Positions 1 through 16,200 of a stretch of 64,000 bases of DNA are shown piece after piece (the first letter of the stretch is position 1; each line of letters begins with the position of its first letter). The translations under genes were made by a program, and so were the position numbers. The DNA is from Protonemura montana. Taxonomy: Eukaryota > Arthropoda > Insecta > Plecoptera > Nemouridae. The DNA lies in assembly GCA_947568835.1 (NCBI GenBank), contig OX387608.1, positions 9,586,001-9,650,000 of the forward strand. Reading direction: 5' to 3'. The notes beneath the pieces are model-generated. The model made no database searches, was not told the origin of the DNA, and was given only the letters and a program-made list of their open reading frames with translations.

Positions 1-342
1 ACTGTTTACAGAGCGTTAGTTATTACCTATTACTAAGTTTTGAAACTCAAAGATTATGAAAAGAAGCTTCATGGGTAATAGCTTCGTAAAAAGATGCAAA
101 TATAACTTATTTTTATTAAAGTTGCAAAGATGGCATTAAATGAGTAGACCAAGTTCAATCAGTCGCAACTCGAGGTAATAGTCCCAAGTCCGCGTATAGC
201 TTCCTCAGGATTATAACCCGAGGATTTTTACCCGGGTAATTATAAGGACATGTAATTGGCTATTTTTTACTGGTAATTAATATCATGAAAACATACTACA
301 GATAATCGTAAGTTACCCTCTCTAGATATAGCCTCAATTAAT

Positions 343-728
343 TAAGTTTAACGACGCAATGTTTTGACAACGGGTCCTGTAACACTGGACAGAAAGCACC
401 GGTGAATGAGTGAACGATGATGAGGGTCTGATGCCACCACTTAGCAAAGAGCACCAATGGAACCACCGGCTTAACGTTTCTTCCGAAGGAAGGTAAGACG
501 CGAACAGCAGGATTCCTCCACAAATCCATGCTGTCAAGAGATCCAAATGCAAGTCGAATCAAGTTGCCGTACCATTTTCATCCCACTTCTCTCCCTGATG
601 TATGTATAAGTAGTATAGGCATACAAAAGTATAAGTACCTATAGGTCATAAGTATAATTGCCACCCATTCATTACCTGACCCAGTGCAGAGTTGCTCAAC
701 TTCGGTGATCTCACCAAACCGTTCGATC
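343..728 (-). mobile_element. 5S-rRNA-derived SINE, reverse copy
   Basis: The 3' end (AACGACGCAATGTTTTGAC) is at the left and the 5S-like head at the right, with an unrelated stretch around 590-670 breaking the body. It lies just upstream of the first visible exon of gene A. Confidence 0.8.
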
Positions 729-759
729 AAGTCTAACCTTCCACTACTTTCCCCTACAG

Positions 760-4093
<3,334 letters not shown>

Positions 4094-5489
4094 CGATGCA
4101 GTCAAAGAAGACATTTCAAGTGGTCAAGAGGTCCATGGACCAGAGTCTTGGGCAGTCTGCTAAGGCAACTGTAACTGGTTACCGTGGTTCAAAAGTTTTA
4201 AGAACCCACGTTTTGAAGCAGTTTGCAGTGGAGATTTCAGCAGATACCTGGGTTTATGAATGACCTTATGTGTCTAAAGTATCCATTCGACTACGGTCTT
4301 CAATGGTGACAGTTGGCTGTGCTAGTGCAAGCCTTGGGGACTAACGGTGTGAATATTTTACCCTCCAAGAGGATCATCTAAGAAGTATTGGATCAAAGGT
4401 GAAAAGCCACTGTGGACAAAAACCCACAACGAGATGGCCAAAGACTATGAAGTCGTTAAGGAGAGAGGTGATATTGATAGAGAAACCTAGTATGAGAGCA
4501 ACTGAATTATTCGACAATTGAAATGACGAATAAGAAGACAATATCGCTATTTTTATACGGTAAGTCCAAGATGAGGCAAGAAAGCGGGAAAGTGAATCAA
4601 GGGGACATTCCGAGGAGATTTATGACCTTTTCTGGAAAAAAAGGTTTATTTTGAAAAAGTATGTTTAGCTGCGAAAACTGTTGAAAAGAAAACCTTTTAG
4701 AAAGAAAGTGGATAGTCTTCCACGCCCGATGCTACTGAGAAAAACATCCAGTTCAGAAAAAAGACGTTCTTATGCAATGGTAGTGAAAAGTTCGGTGCAA
4801 GAAGAAAAGTGAATGTGGATTTTGGACTAGATGGCCTGCGAATCAGGGATTTTTGTGTCAAGGGCAAAGGGACAGTGGTGCTGCGCATGGAACTTGTCTT
4901 TCCAGTGGTGGTTACGAAAAGTTCTGTGAAACTCGCATTGGAATTGCGTGCGAGAAGATTAGATATTGATGACAAAATGAAATCATTATCGGATCAATTG
5001 TTGTAATCTAACAATCAAGATATTGCAAGTCTTGCAGTAATTCGTTTTGGTATTTATTTAGTTGATTACGCTATTTATGTCTGTCGGTAAATTAATTAGC
5101 ATTCAGCAACGCTGATAAAGTTGTTAATAAAAAAAAAATTAAATAAAATTATTTATGCCGCTTAAGATTAGCATGCAATTGCAGTGTAAGCGTGTAGGAA
5201 TGTGATTACAAAGTTTGATATAAAAAATAAATATATTTTTAAACTCAGAAAGTGTTTAGACTTTATTTTGTCTATGCCAACTCTGCCTTTGCCGAAGTCC
5301 TGTAGCCTACGGTCTATGAGCATAGTATTTTAAACAAAATTATGTCCTGTATCCCTAATCTGCGTTAAAATCTAAAAAAAAACTGTCTTGTTATGCTTTT
5401 AAAAGAACGACCACCAATTTAAGTAGCATAAAGCATGACATATTTGCTTCGGTAAAATTGCGCACAGGTACAGACATAACAGTGGTGCA
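4094..5489. other. Spacer after gene A, purine-rich, no gene recognised
   Basis: The first 900 bp are rich in A and G and include short ORFs on both strands (4809-5006 plus, 4697-4975 minus) with no recognisable domain. It may be 3' UTR: AAATAAATATAT near 5226 could be a poly(A) signal. I see no splice-supported gene. Confidence 0.5.
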
Positions 5490-5898
5490 TCACCAAACGG
5501 TTTGCCGAGTCGGAGACACTGGTTCTCATAAGATCACTGAAGTTAAGCAACACTGCGCTGAGTTAGGTATTGGATGGGTGACCATCATTTCTGTTTGGGA
5601 TGAAAGTTAGTGCTGAAACTTCATTCACCTTGCTTATCAACCTCTCGACAGCATGGGTTTGTGGAGGAATTATGTTGTTCGCTTTGTACCGTCCTTCGGA
5701 AGGGACGTTAAGCCGGGGGTCCTTTTGGTGCTCTACGTCAGGAGAAGCTACGTGCCGGCACCGGGTTTCCCCTCCTCCCTTCTTGGGGTTTGGTTCATCA
5801 TCATCCTCATCATCATCCGTTCTTTTACCGACGCCGTTAGACGAGTGCCACAGTTGTCAAAACAGAGCGTCGTCAAACCCCAATCATCATTGTCAATC
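5490..5898 (+). mobile_element. 5S-rRNA-derived SINE, near full length
   Basis: Head (GATCACTGAAGTTAAGCAAC, then GGTATTGGATGGGTGACC) is well preserved; the tail GCGTCGTCAAACCCCAATCA is present. Fortuitous ORFs inside it encode LINLSTAWVCGG, a signature seen in every forward copy. Confidence 0.88.
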
Positions 5899-6689
5899 TA
5901 TCGATAAGAATAGCTATAGAGTATATAGGTCAGGAGTTTTAAATCGAGTAATATCAATTAAATTATACTGTAATTTGATAAATTGTGCATTTTCTACAGT
6001 GTTTGCACGCGTTGACACTTGACGATTAGTTGATCTACTTGTGAGATGCATCTCAGATAATTGCATACCTGCGACCTTTGCAATAAAGAGCATTATCGAT
6101 GAGAGATAAGATATATATTTTTACTGGCAGTATTATTGATATTGAAAATAAACGTAGGCAAATGAAAAAGCAAAAAAAAATCTAAAAACCATAATTTCTA
6201 ACCTTGATGCATAGTTCTGGTTAATAATTTAATAATAAAAAAAAAAATATATCAAATATGTTCTCGTTTTACAAATAGTTTACAGGCGGTATATATATTT
6301 TTTGTGTGGCACACTTAGAATTTTTTTTCTATTAGTCATTGTAATTTCCAAAAAAATTAAAATAAAGAATTCAGCCGGAGCGCACGGCACCTCCATCGAC
6401 TTAAAACTAAAACATTGCTTCGATTATAGAACTGCAGTTTTCAAATCATTAATTTTTTATTCGCCTTTATAGTCTTACTGGAGTGAAGTTTTTTTTTGAA
6501 TAGTCTAATTTACAATGCGCCAGTGGTGGAAAAATCTCTCTACGTTATTTTTACGGGCTAGATTGTTACCATAAAGGGTAACACGTCAACTTTGATCATT
6601 TTTGCTTGGTGTTGTAGCAGCACAGAAATATTTTAAGCAGCCATTAAATTAAAAAATATGGCACATAAAGAAATTCTAAAATCTATTAT

Positions 6690-6950
6690 GGGTTTTAGAC
6701 TCATCACTAGTTTTGACAAAAACTTTTGTAACTGGATTTTGAATGCTAAGTGAAGAACAACTATATTTCCCAACGTTTCGTAACTTGTACCGGTTACTTT
6801 ATCAAGGATGTTTTGTGATCGGAAAAATGTCAGGACTGCTTTCACCTTTGATAAATGAACAGGTAAAAATTACATACCGTTGGGAAAATTAGTTGTTCTT
6901 CACCTAGCATTCAAAACCTAGTTTAACAAGTTTTTGTCAATGGTAAAATT
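6690..6950. mobile_element. Long-hairpin MITE, copy 2
   Basis: Same family as copy 1: arms carry TTTTGAATGCTAAGTGAAG and its complement CTTCACCTAGCATTCAAAA around a GATCGGAAAAATGTCAGGAC centre. More diverged. Confidence 0.8.
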
Positions 6951-7308
6951 TAATTTTTAAAGTTTATTCCCCTTTGAAGCTAGTTGATTTTTGGCATGAG
7001 TGATCAATGATGAAGTTGTGCACAATTATGACACAGCTTTAATATCACCAAAATCAAGACAATCAATTCAATCACGAGACAGTCGCATGAAAATATTCTT
7101 AGAAATCCACCCAGCTCATTTCATACCCAACGGCCGACCGGATAACACGCAAACTGCATTCCACATCTTGGTCAAATCTTCCCAATCATCACCTTTGATT
7201 GATAAGCAATATCACTGACACACTTTGACTAAAGACAAGTAATTGATTACGATTAGACATGGTCGAAACTCTTGGCAACAGCATCCGAACGCGTAGGCTG
7301 AATCTTGA

Positions 7309-7315
7309 TATAAAA
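7309..7315 (+). promoter_or_regulatory. TATA box of gene B
   Basis: TATAAAA 47 bp upstream of the ATG at 7356; the same distance recurs at genes D, E, G and H, which supports it as the core promoter. Confidence 0.7.
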
Positions 7316-7355
7316 GAAGATGACATATGATTTTTTTTTAATAGAGTAAACGAAC

Positions 7356-10300
7356 ATGGCACGAGCACTGGTCTTGATTTTCTGCCTGTCGATAGGCTGG
7401 GGTAAGCTATCAAACAATAAAACCTTTTTATTAAGTTAAGGGGTTTGGGATGTTTATGTGATTTATTTTTTCTTAAATCACTACTTAGATGAGACTACGG
7501 CTAAGTTATACAAAAATGTCGGTAATCGGTCATTTTGTTATTGATTCATGAACTCAGATCTAATACGGTGGGCTTGGTTTAGCTTTTTGAAACTGTTCTT
7601 ATGTTCAGTTCATCTCATGGAGTATTCCTTGAGCTGTTGGATGCGTACACAGCTATTTTGACCAAAGGTGCCAGTGGTTCTCCGTACTCAATTTTGCAGA
7701 GCCATTTAATGATCTAGTACTTGGCAATAATTTTTCTGAGGTTTTGAAAGCCCTTGATTAGTGGTTATTGTGGTTTTACGGAATCTGATATTTTATGAGA
7801 GGTTTGTAGTCTTTTAAAAGACTTGGAATCCCGACATATCAGTCTCACCCTGATGATGGCTAGGTATATTCTGCCGAAAGGTCGGGAAAAAAAGTATTTT
7901 TTCGAGCTACAATCTCCTCATAAAAAAGGATACTTTGTAAAACCAAAATAAAACCAGACCTAGCAATGTTAAAAATGAAAAATATTAAAACAAAAATTGT
8001 TGAATCATGTAAATAAATGATTGATAACACATGTTTTGTGTGTTGAGCAGACATGATTAACTTGACAGTGAAATGAAATTAGTGAAATGAAAATAAAAAC
8101 GATAATACGACGCCCAATTTATTTAAAGCATTTAGGTGAAGTGTTGGTAAAGTTTAGAAAACATATCTTTGTCTTTTCAATAGCAATGAAAAACTGAAAA
8201 ATCTGAACCGCTGAACTGGAAACATTTATTTATTGTATTTTTATTTATTTTATTCTTTTAATTTTTGCACAATTATACACGTATTTTTAAGGTACACATA
8301 AAGAAAACAAAAAACGAAGTAGTGAAAAATCTCACATAAGTAATATTGTGTGTGGGCTTGTCACAAAATATACGAAATATACAAAATAAATACACAAAAT
8401 ATGGGTACACACACCAAACTTTTAAGCATTCGAATGTACAACACTTTTAGGGAAAACAAAACAGCTGCTGCGCAAATAACAGGGATTTTCTTCACCTGTG
8501 TTAACCAATCGTTTTAATGTTTCACAGTTGCCAACATTTCAAAATTTCAGTTTACTGTCCAAAATAACAATCCGAGAAAAATGCCACGAGCTTATCCCAA
8601 CGTCAACTAAGTAAATATAGAAATGTAGCAACAATTGTTCGACTCAACAGCGTGAAAACAAGACCAAAGCAATTAAAAACGTTTTTTGACTCTAAAAACC
8701 TCTACTCAAATTATATCCATACATTAATAACCGCTATAACTTTCGGGAACCTGAACAAACGGCGACTAAAAACGCCCACAAAACGCCCAGAAACATTTAA
8801 AACCATTCAAAAATATCTAAAAACTTCTTAAAACCGTTTTCAAGATACTCCAAAACATCCTCATTGAACAAAAACGTCCACAACGTTCTTAAACCGCCTT
8901 CAAAACACCACAAAAACGTCCTAAACATCAAACCAACGTTCCAAAAGGTAAAAAACGTCCGGAAATTCCATTGAATGTTCAAAAATTCTCTGAAACGTTC
9001 CCTTATCATTTCGATATGACCCGAAACGCTCCAAAAGGTGTGATTGGGTTTAAAAATGTTGTTTCTCTTGTCAGCATCCGGCATCAGCGTAGGTGACATC
9101 ACCGGACGAATCGCCGGCGGCTCTGAGGCTGACATCAAAGACTTTCCTTATCAGGTACGTGCGTCGAAGCGTGATCTGCGCATATGCGTTACACATGAAC
9201 GATCTGATAAGATAATTGCACGTGGGCTTTGATCTACAAAATTTACTAACGAATGCAAGAAGTGTAATTCCGTCTAATTAGAAGTTCTTTGATTGAAGCA
9301 GTTGCTCCCTGGTAAACTTTACTCTCCCTTTACCTTTTAGACCCAAGACGCTTGAAAAATAACCGAACAGAAAATATTTCAAAATAGGACATTGTCCTCT
9401 TTCGAAAATAGTAAAAATCAATTCAGACCACATGATTGTCTAGTAAAATTTTCTAAGAAGTAGATTTATTGACTGATAAGGATGTTTAGTATAACCACGC
9501 ACGGTTTTGACTGTTGACCCTGAAAAACTGGTCTAATGGCGTCGGTGAAGGATTAAGATGATGATAAACCTAACCTAGCTTAAAAGTAGAAAGAGAAAAC
9601 CTGGTGCTGGCACGTAGCCTACTCCTGTCAGTGAGCATCAAAAGGACCACCGGCTTAACGGCCCTTCCTAAGGACGATGCATCGTGAACAGCAGGATTCC
9701 TCCACATATCCATGCTGCCTGGAGGTTGATAAGCTAGGCAGAAGCACTCGTTGTTATAACTTCAATTCCTACCATACATTTTACTAGGGTCATCCATCCA
9801 ATACCAGATTAAACGCATTGTTGCTTAACTTTACTGATCTTATGAGGACCGCGGTGTTTCCAGAATTGAAAAATGTTAGGTTGAAAATCTGAGCTGATCT
9901 GTGATCTTGATGTTAGGCAAGTTTGCAAACCAGTGGCTTCCACATTTGCGGCGCCGCGATTTTGTCCGAAGAATGGGCAGTGACGGCTGCCGACTGCGCT
10001 GGGGGGCAGATCAAAACGTACACGCTGCGGGTGGGCAGCTCGGTGAGGGGCAGCGGGGGCAGCGTACATCAGGTTGCAGAGAGGTTTGTCCACCCGGGAT
10101 ACAACTACTCGGTGAATTACGATGTGGCGTTGCTCAAGGTGAGATAAGTTTTTGTGTGTTTGTTGGGCAGGCTAGTTCGGACTGTACTCTGAAATTTTAA
10201 ACCAAGCTCAAGACAGCAGATTCATTGTGTGGAACCAAAAAAAAAAACTTGAAAAAACAACGTTTCATTCTGAGCAATTTTAGCAAAGTTTTAAGTACTT

Positions 10301-12164
10301 TCAAACAGCTTTGCTGAAACCCTCATACTTAAAAGGGTCTAAGTTTCCATCACCCCCTCCCCCCAATTTTAGAGAAAAATTCTAATTTTAAGGAGAAAGA
10401 CCCTAAAATATCTACGACCAATCGTTTTTTCGAATGCTAGAATCTGAACAAGTTGTAGATATTAGCTTAAACTTTGGAACAAGTTTCCTTTTTCGAAATA
10501 TTTTCTTCGCTTGCCAAAATAAATCCCGAAATTTGTTTCCTTTGTCTCCCTGAAAATCACAAATCGCGGGATAGATCATAAGGTCATGCAAAATAGTAAA
10601 AATTGAAGTCAGCTATCTATAGTTAAGGCTGGATAAAGTTCCGAGTCCGAAATCCAATCACAAAGAAACTTTCTATCGAGGTTTATTTTGCCTACCACTT
10701 CACAAGCTAGAAACCGCACTAACGAGGCTGCAATGATCTGCTTGTTGCAGCTAGTGAACACATCGTATCTTGAGTTCGGTCCTGGCGTCGACAAGATCTC
10801 AATGCCAGGGCAAGGTGTGCTTGTTGACGAGGGCGCCGAGGCGTCCATCACCGGATGGGGCGCCGCTGGGGTAAGTCTGGGCTCCGAAACGATTTCACAA
10901 CATGGTGACGCAGTCTCTACTGCGGTCTATACCGCTGTCTATACCAGCTAGGAGCGTACTACAATTTTGATTAAAATTTTCATGAATAAAAATACATTTT
11001 TTTAATTATGAACATTATAAGCGACTCAAAAATGGATGCCCAAACGGCGACTCAAATCCCGATCACCACCTTTCGCAGGTGTCCATCCATCTATAGGTGG
11101 AGATCGGGGTTCAAGTCCTCGTTTGGGCATCAAATTTTGGGACGGTTATACGTTCATAATAAGAAAAAACCACGCGCTTTGCAAGCTTTTGCACTTTAAA
11201 TAAGATTTAATCTAAAAAAATTAAAACATTGTCTTCCATTTAACTCCAATTGCGCTCCCCTAGACAATGACCATGAACACACATGGATAACTATAAAGTT
11301 CTTGCTGACATTGTCCTCGGTTTCGTGGTTCCAGGCTGACGGAATCGTGACCTCGATGGTGCTCCAAGTCATTCGTCTGCCAGTGATCAGCGACCAAGCG
11401 TGTAAAGATGTTTACGGTGATGACGTAATCACTGACTCAACCATTTGCGCCGGCGAGGAACAAAGTAGCGCCGACGCGTGCCAGGTAGGAAACAACGAAA
11501 TGTTATCACGTTTTATTAAACAACTTCCTTATTATTAAAGAACCTTCGACGAAAAAACAGTGTCAAAGGCACACCGAGAATGTAACCCTTTCATCAGAAG
11601 GAAGATAGGGAATTTTATTGGACACTAATAAATTATTACAGGTGATTTGTTTTAGTTTTCAGATGCTTTTAAGAATCCCTTATCTGTGCTCAAATTTTCT
11701 TGATCACTGCACATTTCAAATTAACAATTCTGATTTTATTATTTTATCTCCAAAACATGTGTAGGTACCCCGTTGGCGTAATTGAGGCGCTTATGAGTTT
11801 AGATTTATGTCTACTTAATCTAACCTTAGTTCAGATTTTGAAAAAAAACAGAAAAGTGTGTTTTTTTTTTAATTTTTGTTAAATATTTTTCTGGAATAAG
11901 TGAAATTGAAGATTTCGCTCCGCTCGCTTCGCCCGTTACGCTCATCAATCAGTCATCGAAAGCGTGGACCTAGTCAAGTCAAAGAAAATTGCTAAGTCAT
12001 AATAATTCTGCTTGCAGGGGGACACAGGTGGTCCGATGGTCGTCGACGGAGTCCTCGTCGGAGTCGTCTCACGTCGCCGCACCTGCGCTCAGACGGGCGT
12101 TCCCGGCATTTATTCCAGGATCTCCAGCGTGCGCTCCTGGATCGATTCTGTCATCGAAAATTAA
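7356..12164 (+). CDS. Secreted serine protease homologue (catalytically dead), gene B
   Basis: Six exons: 7356-7401, 9075-9154, 9917-10138, 10751-10870, 11335-11484, 12018-12164; 254 residues. A signal peptide (MARALVLIFCLSIGWG) is followed by a short propeptide ending GDITGR and the mature start IAGGSEAD. The fold cysteines and Asp102 (NYDVALLK) are kept. The catalytic His is replaced by Asp (VTAADC, codon GAC at the His57 position) and the catalytic Ser by Thr (QGDTGGPM). The S1 pocket wall is also changed: the usual SWG reads SRR. By family knowledge this is a serine protease homologue that should not hydrolyse peptides; binding, decoy or cofactor roles are inference. All splice sites are GT-AG and the frame is open, which argues against a decayed pseudogene. 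Introns after PYQ and LLK match those of gene H (61817). A TATA box lies 47 bp upstream of the ATG. Confidence 0.9.
8690..9060. repeat. Degenerate AAAACGTCC-type short repeats
   Basis: Intron 1 of gene B is filled here with variants of AAAACGTCC, AAAACGCCC and AAACGTTC every 9-20 bp, making a low-complexity block up to the exon 2 acceptor. A 113-codon antisense ORF here is an artefact. Confidence 0.6.
9494..9873 (-). mobile_element. 5S-rRNA-derived SINE, reverse copy in gene B
   Basis: Reverse copy with a diverged head, ending about 45 bp before exon 3 of gene B. Confidence 0.8.
10990..11215. mobile_element. tRNA-derived fold-back element
   Basis: A reverse tRNA 3' half (ATGCCCAAACGGCGACTC) and a forward tRNA 3' half with B box (GGGGTTCAAGTCCTCG) face each other, ending GTTTGGGCATCAAATTTTG. 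A CGCGCTTTGCAAGC tail block follows. Confidence 0.65.
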
Positions 12165-12191
12165 TCGAAATCACACGTCCCGTCATTTGTT

Positions 12192-12197
12192 AATAAA
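12192..12197 (+). terminator. Poly(A) signal of gene B
   Basis: AATAAA 28 bp after the stop codon, so the 3' UTR is very short. Confidence 0.7.
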
Positions 12198-12361
12198 GTT
12201 TGTCTTTTTATAATCGTATGTAAAAGAGTGGGACGAAGTTTCTTAGACCGAAATCGCAATTTCCTCTCGCTCATTCCTCAACGAGAACCATTTTTGTAGC
12301 AAATATTAAAAATTTTAAACATATTTATAATTTCATGACAAGTTAAAACAAGTTGTTTGTT

Positions 12362-12752
12362 GTGGCGTGTTGGAAACACCGGTTCTCGTTAGATCACCGA
12401 AGTTAAGCAACACTGCGCTGAGTCAGGTATTGGATGGGTGACCATCATACACATGACCAGTTCTGTTCGGGAGAGAGGCTGGAGGGATGAAATTTAGTAC
12501 AGCAACTTCATTCGCCTTGCTTATCAACCTCTCGACAGCTTGGATTTGTGGAGGAATCCTGTTGTTCGCGTTGTACCGTCCTTCGGAAGTGACGTTAAGC
12601 CAGTGGTCCCCTCGGTGCTCTTCGACAGGAGTAGGTTACGTGCTTGCACCAGATTTTTTCTTCTCCCTATAAAGCTAGGTAATATTTATCATAATTATTA
12701 TCGTCATCCTCTCGTTCACCGACGCCACTGGACCAGTGCCACAGGGCCACAA
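12362..12752 (+). mobile_element. 5S-rRNA-derived SINE, well preserved head
   Basis: Starts GGCGTGTTGGAAACACC, keeps the A-box-like AGTTAAGCAACACTGCG and C-box-like GGATGGGTGACC. The final tail block is missing. Lies between genes B and C. Confidence 0.9.
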
Positions 12753-13190
12753 AATATAAATTGACAGTACTCACGAAAACTGTACGTTTCTTTGTAGTGA
12801 ATTGTGTAGAGTAAGTCACGGTCAAGTGATTTTAAAATAGAGCCACTAAGGTATCTGTATTGCTAGAAACCATTTAAACAACTGTCCATTACCATGAATC
12901 ATTTATAGTACATACAGTAAGATTCTTATAACTTATAAGCGAATGCATTTGGACTGGTTCGAGCTTTCACTGTGCGTTACATTCAGTTTACAATGTAATC
13001 TGCAGGTAGCTCTGGAGCGGTGATCTGGGGGTTGAACCAGTTATTGCTTTAGATCAAAAAGAGTGCCGCTATCTATGACTCAATCTAGCAGCACCATTTA
13101 AGATTCTGCACGCCAAGAAAATGCATTCGCCAAGGATGATTAAACATTATCTTCAAGCAATAACCATCGTTTCGACACCACACTAGTTTA

Positions 13191-13197
13191 TATAAAA
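13191..13197 (+). promoter_or_regulatory. TATA box of gene C
   Basis: TATAAAA 79 bp upstream of the ATG, implying a leader of roughly 45 nt, longer than in the neighbouring trypsins. Confidence 0.6.
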
Positions 13198-13269
13198 TCT
13201 CTACTTTACTAAAACATCTACTTCTGTTTAGCTCGACCAAGAGTCTCAAAGAGTCTCAAGTTGTTTACA

Positions 13270-16200
13270 ATGATACGTTTTCTGGTCTTGTTGTTTCTGC
13301 TTTTTGTTTTTTTGCTGTGTAACAACAATGCACGAGGTAAGACAATCTGGAACAAGATTTTCAAAACTCAAAACCTCACAGCTATTTGGTTATTTTGCTC
13401 TGTAAATTTGTCATTTTTTCTTTGGCGAACAGTCACATCCCTTGTCACAAACTCTCGTTACCAGCGTCAAGCCATTCAATTGTATTTTGTAGAATATCTA
13501 GAACCTAACACCACCTCCAGCTTGCCTAGAAAACTCTAGAATAGTGCTGATATCAACAACTTTTTTGACTGAAATTTTTCTAGAAGTCTGTATTTAACTG
13601 TTAAATAAAAAAATAAAAATTTTAGCAACGGTAACAAGTGGTCACTACGATGCACACGGCTGACGCATACATTTTCGTTTAGAAATTTCCAGCCATTTGC
13701 AGTGTTTTGTTTCTTGTAGCGTTCATTTGCAATCAAAACAGCCTGTTTGGAAACTTGACACTTTGCAATGTCAGTGTGGAACAAAATCGATTGCAGATAA
13801 TCCGAAGTTTGCAGGTTTCATACACCTTATGTCAACCACTCTTGTAAAGAAAATTACTTCCATACAGTGGCCGACTAACAGATTTCTCAAAACTTTCCAC
13901 CTGTACAAGCACCAAGGGAGCATTAAGTTCGTAGTCTTGTCGTCGGTCGTCTTTCAGATGGGTCGCCTCGGAGCAGAGAGGGTCAATTTCTCGGAGGAAC
14001 GAATGAAGAACCAAATCTTAACCACGTACGGGTAAAGTAACACCCCAAACCACATTTACTCACGGCGCACATAATTTCAATGTTTACTCTTTGTTTTAAA
14101 ACCTTTGCAAAGATAACTCCCAAATGTCTAACACCTTTGAGTTTTTTTAATAAGTTACAGTCTCAGCGCAAGGTTTGAATTGCCTACGCGTTAAACCCAA
14201 GCCAGGTTCCTCTCAAAGAGCCCTAAAACCAGCTCTATAAGATGTACTGCACTTCATGTTTAGTAGTTCGTAGATTTCCTTATCGCATTGGAATCCACGT
14301 CACTCCTTCTGACAAAATATTTTGACTACCTGCACTGGTAGTCTTTACTAGTCTACTACCATACACATTTAAGTCATTGTATTTGTAATAGCTATACTAA
14401 TAATTGATGATTTTATTAGTTAATTCATAGTCGTCTTCTTTTAAAACTTCCATAAAAACAATAAAACAGCTCCATTGCGTAATTACCTAGAGTCATACGA
14501 AGCCTTTAAGTGACTTCACAATTATGGGGCACACACATGACTCAGGAACTCTACTACGCGGATAAAATATCATATATATTCTATAGATACAGTTCCCAAA
14601 ATACAGTTTCTTCAGATGTTGCCCATCACCTAGCAACAGTACCATAAACTTTTCGTCTTTGGAGGTTGACTAAACCCTATTAACAGGTGCCTAAACCCAA
14701 AATCTTTAGATACTGCCCATAACCTAACAACAGTGGCCATCACACATTTCCAGAGGTTGTCTAGACAGTGACCCACACACTACATCTGTGGAGGTTTTCC
14801 AGCCCATACTATTGCCCTGAACTGTTTTGGCGCCGTGCGCAGGGCAGTCTAACAAAATTACCGGCGGGAACGACATCAACATCCAAGAAGCGCCCTTTCA
14901 ATTGTCGATCGGCAGGATTGTCGAGGAGAACCAGCTTTTCCACATGTGTGGGGCGTCAATAATCAACAAGGTATGATCACTTTGCGCTCTTGCATCAGCA
15001 ATGGAGATAATTTGCAAGGTTTCAAACTTTCAATACGAAATTGTTTGGATATTTTTTAGCGGCTTTTAACAACAGAGAAGTGTAGTCGCTTCAGTCAGCA
15101 TTGGGAAGGTTTAGTCAGAGTCTCATTTATAATGCTAAAATGTCTTCACAGAAATTGCCAAATGATAAAGTCTATGCGGACAAGAATTGTGAATTGCGTT
15201 ATTCTTGCAAATGACTTCCATTTGAGACAATTTTACGCTCAATTCATCTTCATAAAAGTTAATCTGAACAGTTAACACACATGTATAGATATGTATAGTC
15301 ATTATTGTTTCATTGTAGAGGTTTTTTAAAAGAACTTCTGCAAGCCTAATCGGATTACCACTTTTAGGAAGCACTGTGATTCTGATTGTAAACTATAAAT
15401 CCAATGCTAGCGGACACCGAAGTTATCTCTGAACAGTCCATAGTGTCATCTAACAAATATTGACAAGCTCAATCATTTGAGATTTTCTTTTGTGATCAAA
15501 CAACGAAACTGTCCGCAATATAAATAACTCTGGCCATTTTCTCACGTTGGATTGTATTATTATTCTAGTCCAGTCTCCACCAAGAATAGGCTCATCGTAT
15601 CAAATTTTCACCAGTTCCCACTTAGTTCTCACGGATCTATTGTCTTGTGTAAACTAAAAAATTTACCGAAAAACCCTTGGCCTAGGAATTCCTATGCTGG
15701 GAAACAGTGGAAAGTTCAGACTATTGGTCTTTGCTATTAGTAGAATTCAAAGTTAAAATACAATTATAGAAAACAAACATTAAAATAAGAAAAATCATAG
15801 TGAAAATAATTATTCCACGGCGTCTAGATATGGGCACTGAGCGCAGCCCACTGCAACCTCGAATCTGACAACACTTACTTCTTGCGGGCCGGTTCGGCGT
15901 TCCTCGATCAAGGAGGCAGCGTACACAAGATTGTCGAGGTCGTGCAGTCCCCCGATTGGGACGAAAATACGTACGACTCGGACTTTGCCCTGCTCAAGGT
16001 CGACCCACCGTTCGAGTACGACAACACCACGAGCGAGATCGTGTTGCCTCCAGCCGGCGACGACGGGGTGAAGGTGGGCGATACGGTGACCGTCACCGGA
16101 TGGGGATACACAAATGTGAGGACGGCAAAGAGGGTTTTAGAAATGGTTTTAATAGGTCGTATGCTGAATTATCAGGCATAAAGTACGTTCTGTGCAGAAC

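Noticed and set aside
334-562. Short ORFs with the motif LLTAWICGGILLF or LINLSTAWICGG here and at 5600, 12487, 30979, 41611 and 58460
   Set aside because: The shared peptide comes from the body of the 5S-derived SINE read in one frame; it has no start context or domain and copies are broken at random.
8797-9138. 113-codon minus-strand ORF
   Set aside because: It is antisense to the AAAACGTCC repeat block and exon 2 of gene B; aromatic-rich, repetitive and without homology I can name.
12380-12445. Functional 5S rRNA gene
   Set aside because: The 5S-like segment covers only the internal part, lacks both 5S ends and continues into the SINE body; none of the copies in the window is a complete 5S gene.
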